NCBI GenBank assembly: GCA_021773655.1
Contig: JAJFJX010000313.1
Location: 1 to 15,546, forward strand
Length of the DNA stretch: 15,546 nucleotides
Direction of reading: 5' to 3'
Source: Panacagrimonas sp.
GTDB lineage: Bacteria > Pseudomonadota > Gammaproteobacteria > Nevskiales > Nevskiaceae
Shown here: piece after piece, positions 7,368 to 15,546 of the stretch
How positions within the stretch are numbered: the stretch's first letter is position 1
Layout: the number at the start of each line of letters is the position of its first letter
Position numbers and translations under genes: made by a program
The notes under the pieces: generated by a model
Database searches by the model: none
Told to the model about the DNA's origin: nothing
Seen by the model: the letters and a program-made list of their open reading frames with translations, nothing else

Positions 7368-10300
7368 GCGCCCGCTGCATCCGGGAAGCGGCGCTCGGGA
7401 TCGGCGTCGCGCCGGCGCTCGCGGCCATCCCAGGTCCAGCGCGAGACGAACACGGCGTCGGCGCCCTCACGGCGCACCAACTGGCCGATGGCCACGCCGG
7501 GCAGCTCGGCATAACAGCCCCATTCGCGCTCGCTGGTCATGACGAAATCAAGATCGAATTCGCGGATCAGCGCCATGCAGTGCCGGCGCGCGTCGTCGTC
7601 GATGCCGGCGAAGGCCTCGTCGAGCAGGACCAGCCGCGGCGAGTGCGCATGCGCGCTCTGGTAGAAGCTGCTGGCGGCGGCAAACAACGGCACGGTGAGT
7701 CCGAGCGCTTTTTCGCCGCTGGACGCCGGACCGCTGAGCGAACGCCAGTCCGGATCATTGCGCGACAGCTTTCGCTGCACGGCAAAACGGTGCCAGCGCC
7801 GGTAGTCGAGTGCGCCCACCAGCACGTCGAGCTGTGGCGCCTGTTCGTCGCGACTGCGCTCGGTCTCGATGCGGCGGCTGAGAAACGCACCGACCACCCT
7901 GCGATCTTCCGATGACCAGGCTTCGCTGCGCGTGCGCAGCAGGCGCTGGCGCGCTTCGGCAAGGCCCGTGGGCGCGTCGTCATGGTCGGCCGGCAGCCAG
8001 GCCAGGCGAAATCGCACTCCGGTGGAGGTGGGCCGGCGCTCCAGTTCGGCATTGATCGCGCCGACGCGGCGATCGGTGTCCTGGATCAGCCGCTGCAGTT
8101 CGGAGGCGATCTCCTGTTGCAGGTGGTTTTCCAGTATCTCGCGCTCGCCGGCCGATAGCTGGCGGCGGCGCTCCTCGCGCTCGGTGTCGAGCTGGGCTCG
8201 GAGCCGGTCGGGGCGCTCCGGGCGCTGGCGGTAGACGATGTGCACCAGCATGCAGTCGTCGGCCACTTCCATGACCGCCTCGTGACCCTGGGCCGACATC
8301 GCGCGCTGGAGCTCGGAAAGATCATGGCCGATGCCGTTCTGCACGCGCTGCCAGTCGAGGTCCTCGGATGCGATGTCGCTCAACGCCTGCTCCGCGCGGC
8401 GCGCCAGACCGCGTGCCGCGTCCACGCCCCAGTTCGTATCGGTCGCCGGCAGCTCGATCTGCGGCAGGGCCTGCTGCATCAGACCGGCGGCGCTGAAGGC
8501 CTGCAGCACGCCGATGGCGATGCGGCGTTCTTCGCTGCGCTCTACCAGGCGCTGGCGCGCATGGAGGTCCTTCTCCTGCGCCTTGGACAAACGTCCGCTG
8601 GCGGCGATCTGTAGCTTTCGCGTGTGTTCGCGCTCCTCCTGATGCCGCTTGAGCGCATCGCCGGCGGCCGCGATTCTGGCCTGCAGCGTTTCGACCCGTT
8701 CGCCGACCGTTTCGCGCAAGGTCTCGTAACGGGTGCGCGCCTGCTGCGCGGCGCGGGTCTGCTGTACGCGGTCGGCCTGCGCGTGCTCGTGCTCCTGCTG
8801 CGCATCGTCCAGACGCTGAAGCTGCGCCGCCAGTTCGATCCGGTCGCGGCGATGTTCGCGCAGGCTGGCGGCAAGCGCGCCGGCCGCACGCCGGAAATCC
8901 TGCAGACGGGAACCCAGCCGCTCGAGCGCGGCACTGTCGGCCGGCAGGCCCAGATCGGCCGCGTCGATTTCCACGGCGTCGCGTGCACGTTGCAGCGTGG
9001 TGCTGGCAGCGACCAGTCGCGCATCGGCTGCGGCCAGGCGCTGCTGCGCCTCACGCCTGAGTTTTTCGGCTGCGCCGAACCCGGCCTGCGCGCGCAGCAG
9101 CGCGTCGTCGCCCGGGGCGCCTTCCAGCTCCCCGACGATGGCTTGGCGCGTCTGCTGCACTTCGGCCAGTCGCCCATCGAGTGCCTGGGTCTGTGAGGCC
9201 AGCTCCTGCAGGCGCTGCGCAATCTGCGCCAGCCGCTGCCGGCGTGCGGCTTCGCGTGCTGCGTGTCCGATGAACTCGGGCTCCGGTTTGGCCCAGGCGC
9301 CCTGCGCTGGACCGATGCGGAAATGGCCGCGGGGCGAGATCCAGGCTTCCGCGCGCTTATCGTCGGTGTCGTTCGCGGCGATGCTGGCGAGCACGGCCTG
9401 GACCGTGCCGGCGGCGACCGAGGCGCCGCCACCCTGGGCAGGAACACTGGCCCGCAGGTAACGGCACAGGCTGGTGCCGGCCACCGGCGCGCGAGCTACC
9501 AGGAACAGATCGTGTGTCGCTGCGTCCAGCAGCTCACCGGCCGGCGTCACCCAGGCATCGAGCAGGCCGGCAGCCTGTAGCGCAGCCTCCAGTGCGGCGC
9601 GCGTGGCCGGTGGTGGATCGTCGGTGAAGTCGATCAACTGCCACAGCGGCGCGCCGACGCGGTCGCGCCGCGCATCGGGGTCGCGCGTGGGGGGTGGCGC
9701 AGGTGCGCGGTCGTCGCCGCGCCTCAGCGCCGCCTGCTCGACGCCCAGCGTCTCCTGCTCCAGGTCGACCGCACGTCGCTGCTGGCGCAGCCCGGCTTCG
9801 TGCATCGCCAGTGCCTGTTCGTGCTCGCCGCGGGCCCGTTCCAGTGCAAGGCGCAGCGGATTGCGCGCACCGCCACTGAGGATCCAGTCTTCCAGCTCCG
9901 CCAGCGCCTCGTCCACATCCGGCAACGCCAGCACCCGCAGCGTGTCGAGGTGATGCGTCCACGCCGCCAGCAAGGCATCGCCGGCCTGCCGCTGTTCGCG
10001 CTGGCGCGCTTCGACGCCGGCCGCGGCGCTGTCGAAGTCGTCTGCGCGTGCGTGGCGCTCGCTGGCGGCGCTTTCGTGCTCGCGCTGCGTTTTGAGCAGC
10101 TCGACGATGCGCTTGCGCAGCAGCTCGATCTGCCCCAGACGTGACTGCGCGGCCTGCTCGGCTTCGCGCCGCAGCCGGTCCGGATGTTCGGCCGCGATGG
10201 TGTCCGCGCCGTCGGGCAGATTCGAGCCTTGCAGCGAGCGTGCAAACGCGCCGGCAATGCCGGTGAGATCGGCCAGTTCAAGTGCCGACGACAGGTCGTC

Positions 10301-11500
10301 GCGCAGCCTGGCGTGCGAGCTTTCCGATTGGCGGCGACGCTCGTCGGACTGCCAGCATTCGCGCTCATGACGCTGCGCGCTGTCGCTGGCGCGGCGTTCG
10401 GCATTGCGCTGCCACTGAGCGGTCTTGTCGGCGTCGTCGCGTGCCTCGTCGAGGCGCCGGGCGTCCAGATGGGCCGGGTCTTCCTTGAGTGCGTCCAGCC
10501 GCGCGCCGTCCTGGTCGATCTGTTGCGCCAGATCGTGATCGAGCAGGCCAAGGCGTGCGGCGTCCGTGCTCGCAACGGCCAGTTCCGCTTCGGCCTCGTT
10601 GACCTCGCGGCTGGCCTCGTCGAAACGCGTGATGGACTTGCGCAGCGCCGCCGCGCGCCGCCGTGCCGCGATCTGTGCATAGACGCGGTAGCGCTTCTCG
10701 AAGCCCGAAACCGCCTTCGACATCGTGTCGAGTTCTTCGAGTTCGCGCTTGAGATCTTCGAGACGGTTGAAGGATTCGGCCACGTCTTCCAGCAGGCCGC
10801 GATCCAGCGGCGGCAGCGCTTCGCTGAGTGCACTGGACAGCCGCTTTTCGTCCGGCTGCCTGGACAACTGCGGCTGACGCAACTGGATCAGCGTGTCGAT
10901 CAGCGCCGCATAGCGCGCCTCGCCCAGTCGAAACAGGCGCTCGTCGACTGCGCGACGGTAGGCCTGCGCGCTTTCGAATACGGTGCCGTGTCCGCCGATG
11001 GCCGTTTCCAGGCGATCGCGCGTCAGCGCGGTCCGCTCCGGCGTGGTCAGCCACAGACCTTGTCCGATGCGTTGTGTGGTGAGGAAGTACCAGGGCTCCA
11101 CCGGCTTGCCGGCCACCGCGCGCAGGCCGCAGCCCAGGGTCAGGAAGTGTGCGCTGCCGTGTTCGTCGCAGCGGCCGAACTCGATCCAGGCGTAGCCGGT
11201 GCGACGTTCGCCCGCCGCGCCGCCCATCAGCAGGTTCCACTCCATGCGCTTGCCGCGATCACCGTCCGGTTCGATGCGCTCGGAGCGCAGGCTGGCATCG
11301 AACAGAAAAGGCAGGGTCAGCGACAGCACCTTGGATTTTCCGGTGCCGTTGTTGCCGCGCAGCAGCAGGTGGCCGTCGCGGAACCAGAATTCCTCTACGT
11401 CGTAGAAGAACATCTCCACCAGGCCGATGCGCAGCGGCTGCCAGCGCGGCAGCGCCGGTTCGGGCAGGAGCGGCGGCGTGCCGGTGTCGGGGCCGCTCAT
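7364..11500 (-). CDS. jetC: Wadjet type II SMC/MukB-like ATPase JetC (TIGR02680)
   Basis: JetC is the loop-extruding SMC-family motor of Wadjet, related to MukB/MksB. The 1378-residue protein has an N-terminal ATPase half with Walker A GNNGTGKS (residues 49-56), long charged coiled-coil arms, and a non-coiled central domain (about 600-750) that presumably acts as the hinge. The C-terminal ATPase half has a signature-like SSGEK (1260-1264), Walker B LVLLDE (1290-1295), a D-loop AFAGIDDDAR and the MTSERE segment in the H-loop region. The size suits TIGR02680 proteins. Both ATPase halves look intact. The start overlaps the jetB stop as ATGA and the end overlaps jetD the same way. Generic RecF/SbcC-type ATPases are less likely given the four-gene context. 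Confidence 0.93.
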   Translation of the reverse strand: MSGPDTGTPPLLPEPALPRWQPLRIGLVEMFFYDVEEFWFRDGHLLLRGNNGTGKSKVLSLTLPFLFDASLRSERIEPDGDRGKRMEWNLLMGGAAGERRTGYAWIEFGRCDEHGSAHFLTLGCGLRAVAGKPVEPWYFLTTQRIGQGLWLTTPERTALTRDRLETAIGGHGTVFESAQAYRRAVDERLFRLGEARYAALIDTLIQLRQPQLSRQPDEKRLSSALSEALPPLDRGLLEDVAESFNRLEDLKRELEELDTMSKAVSGFEKRYRVYAQIAARRRAAALRKSITRFDEASREVNEAEAELAVASTDAARLGLLDHDLAQQIDQDGARLDALKEDPAHLDARRLDEARDDADKTAQWQRNAERRASDSAQRHERECWQSDERRRQSESSHARLRDDLSSALELADLTGIAGAFARSLQGSNLPDGADTIAAEHPDRLRREAEQAAQSRLGQIELLRKRIVELLKTQREHESAASERHARADDFDSAAAGVEARQREQRQAGDALLAAWTHHLDTLRVLALPDVDEALAELEDWILSGGARNPLRLALERARGEHEQALAMHEAGLRQQRRAVDLEQETLGVEQAALRRGDDRAPAPPPTRDPDARRDRVGAPLWQLIDFTDDPPPATRAALEAALQAAGLLDAWVTPAGELLDAATHDLFLVARAPVAGTSLCRYLRASVPAQGGGASVAAGTVQAVLASIAANDTDDKRAEAWISPRGHFRIGPAQGAWAKPEPEFIGHAAREAARRQRLAQIAQRLQELASQTQALDGRLAEVQQTRQAIVGELEGAPGDDALLRAQAGFGAAEKLRREAQQRLAAADARLVAASTTLQRARDAVEIDAADLGLPADSAALERLGSRLQDFRRAAGALAASLREHRRDRIELAAQLQRLDDAQQEHEHAQADRVQQTRAAQQARTRYETLRETVGERVETLQARIAAAGDALKRHQEEREHTRKLQIAASGRLSKAQEKDLHARQRLVERSEERRIAIGVLQAFSAAGLMQQALPQIELPATDTNWGVDAARGLARRAEQALSDIASEDLDWQRVQNGIGHDLSELQRAMSAQGHEAVMEVADDCMLVHIVYRQRPERPDRLRAQLDTEREERRRQLSAGEREILENHLQQEIASELQRLIQDTDRRVGAINAELERRPTSTGVRFRLAWLPADHDDAPTGLAEARQRLLRTRSEAWSSEDRRVVGAFLSRRIETERSRDEQAPQLDVLVGALDYRRWHRFAVQRKLSRNDPDWRSLSGPASSGEKALGLTVPLFAAASSFYQSAHAHSPRLVLLDEAFAGIDDDARRHCMALIREFDLDFVMTSEREWGCYAELPGVAIGQLVRREGADAVFVSRWTWDGRERRRDADPERRFPDAAGA

Positions 11501-12750
11501 AGCAGTGCCGCCTGCCGGGGCGTGGCGGCATTGCTGCTGCCCGGCTGCGGCTCGACGAAGCCGTAACGCAGCAGCGCCGGTCGCGTCAGCACGCGATCTT
11601 CGTGACGCTGCAGCAGCTTGAGCGCGACCAGCCGGTTCACCGCCTGTTCGGCCAGGCCCGTTTCGGCACCGGGTTCGCGTGCCGCCTTGTTCCAGTAGCG
11701 GCCATGGCGATCAGCTGCGGTACGCAGGAACGCGGACAGTTCCACCATCGTATGCACGCGGCCGGGGGTCTCACGTTCGGCCTCGGTCAGATACTCGGCG
11801 ACCAGCAGCGTGGCGTGCGCGTCGGTGCCGACCGCCGGCATGCGCACGTCGGTCAGTTCCGAGTCCGGGTCGACCAGGGCCAGGCCCTCGGCGCGCAGCT
11901 CGGCCACCAGACCCATGGCCTCGGCGAGGCGCGCCGACATCGGGCCGCGCTGGCTGGCCAGGTATTCGCGTTCGTGCTGCGCCAGATCTTCGTGATAGAC
12001 CACCGGGTCATCCAGCAGGCAGCGCGCGATGCGGTGGCGTGCCCGGTCCCTGCGCCCCTGTTCGCTGTCGGCAGCAAATTCTTCGACCAGCGCCGCAAGC
12101 CGGCCTTCGAAATCCAGTTGCGGCTGCGCGGTCGCGATCCAACTCGCACCGCGACTGCTACCGGGCAAGGCGGCCAGTACGCGGCGGTTGACGTCATAGA
12201 GCACGTCGGCTTCGCAGCCGCGCTCCACGTAGCGGCCATCATCACCGGCCACCAGGCTCAATGCGCCGTGCTGCAGCAGGTAGCGGCAGACGTGCACCAG
12301 ATCGCGCCGTTCCCGCGCAGCTTCGAGCGTGAAGCAGAAGCCCTGCGCTACCAGTTCTTCGTCGAGTGCGGCTTCGAGCACCCGTTGCCCCAGCACCTGC
12401 AAGGTGATCTGCGGCTCTGCACGCTCCAGCACCGCGCACACCAGACACAGCAGCACGTAGCGTTCGCGCGCCAGCGCGCCGTCGAAACCGGCGGCGCCGC
12501 GCGTGGCGTCGTCCAGCGTGCCCGGGCGCTTGTACAGGCGTGCGCACTCGCGTTCCAGCAGCAGGGTCCAGCCGGTTTCGCGGTTCAGCCACTCGCGCAG
12601 CGCCGACAGGTGCCGGCGCACCAGCGCGTACGCGGCGTGGTTCGCCGGCAGCAGCGGCTGCATCAGCAAGGCGCGCAGGGCCTGCTCAAACTCTGCGGCC
12701 TGCTGGCGGGCAAGGACGTCGTCGAGTGCGTTGCGGTCTTCGGTGGGCAT
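11497..12750 (-). CDS. jetB: Wadjet type II subunit JetB (TIGR02678 / DUF2398)
   Basis: This 417-residue protein corresponds to the second gene of type II Wadjet cassettes, the DUF2398/TIGR02678 family. By analogy with type I systems and MukBEF/MksBEF it is expected to be the KITE-like winged-helix partner that joins the kleisin-like JetA and the JetC heads. The sequence is mostly helical with conserved-looking segments WTLLLERECARLYKRPG (about residues 61-77) and ARERYVLLCLVCAVLERAE (93-111). No catalytic motif is visible. It starts 10 nt after the jetA stop without a clear Shine-Dalgarno sequence and overlaps jetC by 4 nt, pointing to coupled translation. The assignment leans on gene order and on recognition of the family, not on a catalytic motif. 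Confidence 0.85.
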   Translation of the reverse strand: MPTEDRNALDDVLARQQAAEFEQALRALLMQPLLPANHAAYALVRRHLSALREWLNRETGWTLLLERECARLYKRPGTLDDATRGAAGFDGALARERYVLLCLVCAVLERAEPQITLQVLGQRVLEAALDEELVAQGFCFTLEAARERRDLVHVCRYLLQHGALSLVAGDDGRYVERGCEADVLYDVNRRVLAALPGSSRGASWIATAQPQLDFEGRLAALVEEFAADSEQGRRDRARHRIARCLLDDPVVYHEDLAQHEREYLASQRGPMSARLAEAMGLVAELRAEGLALVDPDSELTDVRMPAVGTDAHATLLVAEYLTEAERETPGRVHTMVELSAFLRTAADRHGRYWNKAAREPGAETGLAEQAVNRLVALKLLQRHEDRVLTRPALLRYGFVEPQPGSSNAATPRQAALL

Positions 12751-12760
12751 GGGCTGGCAA

Positions 12761-14260
12761 CTATGCCGCGGTGATTTCGATCAGGTGGTCGCGCCCGGCG
12801 AAACGCCCCAGCTCGGTTTCGATCACCGCTTCGCGGCCGTTGTCCAGCGGCTTCAGGCGGATGTGCAGCAGGCCGTCTGCACTGCTGCGCTCGACTGCTT
12901 GATCCGGCCGGGTCTGCGCCGAAAGCGCTTCGCCGAGCAGGTTCAGAAACAGGCGGAAGGCTGCAGCGTCGAGATCGCCCAGCCCGGACAGGTGCGTGAT
13001 TCCCGCCGAGATGAGCCGTTCGCGCGCTTGCGTCAGTTGCGCCGCCTGCTCGGCCATCTGCGCCGCTAGCAAGGCACGTGCCTGGCTGCGATCACGGATT
13101 CGCGGCGGCCCACCCTGTGTCGGCAGGCGTCCCTGCTCGCGCAGGCGTGGGTGGATGGGCAACAGCGGTGATGCGCCCCAGGGCGTGCTCGCCGCGACCT
13201 CGGCGGGAGCCGCCAGCGCCAGATGACGTGCCGGCGACAGGCCGAATGCGGCGCGCCACAGGCGATGCGCCTGGTCGGCATCCGGTGTCTGCGCAAACCA
13301 CACCGCCAGCCTTCGGAAATCGGCGCTGCGATCACTGCGGCCGGCACGACGCTCGTTGAGCGCGGACACCGCCGACAGCAATCGCGGGATTGCCGAACGT
13401 GCGGCGGCACGCAGCAGCTCGGCCTGCGCGGGCGAACGTCCGTCGGACAGAAACCATAGCCGGAAGCCGCTCCAGCGCTCGGCCCAGGCTGCTTGCTTCT
13501 GCGCGAATGCGAGTTGCCGGCCGTCGTCATCGTCGGGCGCGGCGTCGCCGGCTTCGCGCTCTGCCACTGTCTGCAGCAGGCGCTCGACCGAGGGCTGCAG
13601 CGCTTCGAGCGCTGCGGCGATGCGACCGGAGCGCTCGACCAGTTCGCGAATGAAGCGCTCCAGGTAGTCGATCAGCCGGGTCTTGAAGCCCATCACCGTT
13701 TCCAGCTCGGCGCGCTGCAACTCCAGGGTGCGCGCCAGATCGGCCATGAACGTCTCCGCGTGCCGGGCCAGGCCCTCGAACACGTGCACCAGATCGCGCA
13801 AGGCCTCGTGCACCCTGGCGGCGTCGAGCTCGGCGTCGGCAGCCAGCAGTCGCAATGTGCTCAGCCGCGCCAGGATGTCGTCCAGCGCCACGGTCTGCAG
13901 TTCGCCCTTGCGCGCCAGCGCGGCGGCAAAAGCGACCAGGCCGGTTTCGACCGCTTCGCCGCCGACCGTGAGCCGGTACAGCAGGCGCCGGCGGTAGAAG
14001 TCTTCCAGCGTCGAGACGCGCGCGGTGTCGGCCTGCGCGCGCAGGTTGCCCCAGGCCACCAGCTGGTCCAGGGTCTGCGCCAGTTCTTCGGACGACGGCG
14101 GTGCGCCGGGCCACTGCACCTCGCGCAGCAGATCGTCCGGGCGCAGGTGCAGACCAAAGGCGCGCTTGGCGGCAGCAAAGCAGTCCAGCACGGCCCGATA
14201 CATGCCTGCCTTCTCGGAGGTGATGTGGCGGAACAGGTCGCCGTTGCTGGCCGTGATCAT
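12761..14260 (-). CDS. jetA: Wadjet type II subunit JetA (TIGR02677 / DUF2397)
   Basis: The first gene of the Wadjet operon encodes a 499-residue DUF2397/TIGR02677 protein, expected to act as the kleisin-like subunit that bridges the two JetC heads. Its N-terminus (LFRHITSEKAGMYRAVLDCF, about residues 9-28) and the following LHLRPDDLL and EDFYRRRLLYRLT segments look like this family, and the length is usual. The middle is helical with many Leu/Glu/Arg residues. The ATG at 14260 was chosen because the family N-terminus begins here; the frame is open 31 codons further upstream, but that part is low-complexity Gly/Ala/Arg. The start codon overlaps the TGA of a possible 38-codon leader ORF. No promoter stands out upstream. 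Confidence 0.88.
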   Translation of the reverse strand: MITASNGDLFRHITSEKAGMYRAVLDCFAAAKRAFGLHLRPDDLLREVQWPGAPPSSEELAQTLDQLVAWGNLRAQADTARVSTLEDFYRRRLLYRLTVGGEAVETGLVAFAAALARKGELQTVALDDILARLSTLRLLAADAELDAARVHEALRDLVHVFEGLARHAETFMADLARTLELQRAELETVMGFKTRLIDYLERFIRELVERSGRIAAALEALQPSVERLLQTVAEREAGDAAPDDDDGRQLAFAQKQAAWAERWSGFRLWFLSDGRSPAQAELLRAAARSAIPRLLSAVSALNERRAGRSDRSADFRRLAVWFAQTPDADQAHRLWRAAFGLSPARHLALAAPAEVAASTPWGASPLLPIHPRLREQGRLPTQGGPPRIRDRSQARALLAAQMAEQAAQLTQARERLISAGITHLSGLGDLDAAAFRLFLNLLGEALSAQTRPDQAVERSSADGLLHIRLKPLDNGREAVIETELGRFAGRDHLIEITAA

Positions 14261-14373
14261 GCCGGCGCCGCGCCCGCCTTGCGCGCCGCCGGCTCCGGAT
14301 TGCCGTCCGGCGGTGCTTGATCGGGCCGAGTGCCGGCGATGAACCTGCGGCAATGCATGACGATCAGGAGCAT
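14257..14373 (-). CDS. Possible 38-codon leader ORF overlapping jetA
   Basis: An ORF from the ATG at 14373 ends in a TGA that overlaps the jetA ATG as ATGA, the same junction type as jetB/jetC and jetC/jetD. AAGG lies 9 nt before its ATG, a better ribosome-binding site than jetA itself has. By hand count about 31 of 38 codons end in G or C, in line with real genes here, although the region is GC-rich anyway. The product starts hydrophobic (MLLIVMHC) and ends Ala/Pro-rich; I do not recognise it. It could be a coupling leader peptide, a real small protein or chance. Confidence 0.25.
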   Translation of the reverse strand: MLLIVMHCRRFIAGTRPDQAPPDGNPEPAARKAGAAPA

Positions 14374-14621
14374 CGGCGGTGACCTTGAGCGATCCCTCGC
14401 GTGATCCCTTGCGTGATGCGGCTCGGGATCTGCGCGCCGCGCCTTCGGAGCCTTCCCGGCCTTGCGCAGCTGCTACAGATCCGGTCGTCGGGCCGGCTGA
14501 TGGTCATGCGCTCACCGCGCGCCACCGGCGCCAGCAATTCGGGCAGGAGGGCTCTGGCCGGGCCGGCACTGATGTCCATGGCGGGTTTCGAGCCGATCCG
14601 AATCAAGACCCATGCTGGCGG
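14374..14621. other. Intergenic stretch between thiC and the jet operon
   Basis: This part of the roughly 360-bp gap between the thiC tail and jetA holds no recognisable gene on either strand. ORFs in it (for example 14364-14606 minus) lack family-like sequence and include a repetitive ITQG/ITRG/IAQG stretch made by the 12-bp repeat. No convincing sigma70 promoter or T-tailed terminator was found by eye. The thiC terminator and the jet promoter would be expected here. Confidence 0.5.
14382..14417. repeat. 12-bp tandem repeat, three degenerate copies
   Basis: Units ACCTTGAGCGAT (14382-14393), CCCTCGCGTGAT (14394-14405) and CCCTTGCGTGAT (14406-14417) follow each other directly; the last two differ at one base. 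They lie about 120-160 nt upstream of the jetA start, just before the possible leader ORF. They could be iterated binding sites for a regulator, or slippage. Confidence 0.6.
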
Positions 14622-14783
14622 TCAGCCTTGGCGGTAAACCTCGGCGCCCGCCTCGCGGAACTCGGCCGATTTCTCGGCCATGCCGCGCGCCAGTGCCGCC
14701 TGCTCGTCGGCGCCGATCTTCGCGGCGTAGTCGCGCACGTCCGGGGAGATCTTCATGCTGCAGACCTGGGGCCCTCACATGGA
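14622..14783 (-). pseudogene. thiC: In-frame ThiC C-terminal tail beyond two TGA codons
   Basis: Past the first TGA (14786-14784) the thiC frame continues without a shift. It reads Ser-Met, a second TGA (14777-14775), then GPQVCSMKISPDVRDYAA and further tail residues to a normal stop at 14624-14622. The expected family sequence at this place is CSMCGPKFCSMK. The tail therefore keeps the third cluster cysteine (TGC 14762-14760) and the conserved C-terminal region, while both earlier cysteine codons read TGA. With ordinary stop reading this segment is not translated and the gene is truncated. Base-calling error or selenocysteine insertion are the alternatives. Confidence 0.75.
14747..14767 (-). 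other. Small hairpin just downstream of the thiC TGA codons
   Basis: On the minus strand AGGTCT (14767-14762) can pair with AGATCT (14752-14747), six pairs including one G-U, around a 9-nt loop GCAGCATGA. The loop begins 22 nt after the first TGA and has G as its first base, which loosely meets the published spacing and loop rule for bacterial SECIS elements. The stem is short, and such hairpins are frequent by chance. Confidence 0.15.

Positions 14784-15546
<763 letters not shown>

Larger units (their letters stand above)
6123..14260 (-). other. Complete type II Wadjet (JetABCD) anti-plasmid defence operon
   Basis: Four same-strand genes occur in the order DUF2397, DUF2398, TIGR02680-type SMC ATPase and DUF2399 Toprim, with a 10-nt gap and two ATGA overlaps. 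This is the gene set described for type II Wadjet, known to restrict small circular plasmids. All four products appear full length, and the ATPase and nuclease motifs are retained, so the system is probably functional. It sits between thiC and a nucleotidase gene, with no integrase, tRNA or insertion sequence seen at the borders. Confidence 0.9.

Noticed and set aside
10184..11566. Plus-strand ORF of 460 codons opposite jetC
   Set aside because: It is a shadow of the JetC ATPase frame, whose Walker A motif lies on the other strand.
11602..12774. Plus-strand ORF of 390 codons opposite jetB
   Set aside because: It is antisense to JetB and has no recognisable domains.
7364..14260. A MukBEF or MksBEF chromosome-condensin operon, or a type I Wadjet
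   Set aside because: The partner proteins are of the DUF2397, DUF2398 and DUF2399 kind with a TIGR02680-size ATPase, which fits type II Wadjet better.
6032..14417. The two 12-bp tandem repeats as att-site-like duplications bordering the Wadjet operon
   Set aside because: They share period but not sequence, and no integrase or tRNA gene is present.
14364..14606. 80-codon minus-strand ORF between thiC and jetA
   Set aside because: It has no recognisable family, contains the tandem repeat and has no convincing ribosome-binding site.

Overview
The window is GC-rich, almost fully coding bacterial DNA. A 5' fragment of mreB on the minus strand, divergent from gatC-gatA-gatB on the plus strand, is an arrangement known from Gammaproteobacteria such as Pseudomonas. 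Together with hslO and thiC it suggests a high-GC gammaproteobacterium. The genus cannot be resolved by eye. No rRNA, tRNA, CRISPR array or transposase was recognised.

Left third (1-4975): the start of mreB leaves the window on the left. The plus strand then carries gatCAB (the glutamyl/aspartyl-tRNA amidotransferase that makes Gln-tRNA and/or Asn-tRNA), hslO (redox-activated chaperone Hsp33) and a small SET-domain protein 15 nt downstream of hslO. From about 5027 onward every convincing gene lies on the minus strand, so the SET gene converges with a cytosolic-type 5'-nucleotidase gene (5027-5953).

Middle and right (6123-14260): a minus-strand operon of four genes, transcribed in the order jetA, jetB, jetC, jetD. 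It is a complete type II Wadjet anti-plasmid system: TIGR02677/DUF2397, TIGR02678/DUF2398, a 1378-residue SMC/MukB-like ATPase (TIGR02680) and a DUF2399 Toprim nuclease. Genes overlap or nearly abut (10-nt gap A/B, ATGA overlaps B/C and C/D), so they are probably translationally coupled. The expected model is that the JetABC condensin-like motor extrudes DNA loops and recognises small circular DNA, which JetD then cleaves. Both ends of the operon touch small, unrecognised ORFs joined by the same kind of overlap (14257-14373 upstream, 5953-6126 downstream), and each end has a short 12-bp-period tandem repeat nearby. These are low-confidence but deserve a check.

Right end (14622-15546): the 3' part of thiC (HMP-phosphate synthase, thiamine biosynthesis). 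This is the most unusual spot in the window. The CX2CX4C iron-sulfur motif is present in frame, but its first two cysteine codons are both TGA, while the third cysteine and the whole conserved C-terminal tail remain in frame. The cause could be clustered sequencing error, a recent pseudogene, or (least likely) selenocysteine recoding. The rest of the window uses TGA as an ordinary stop codon.
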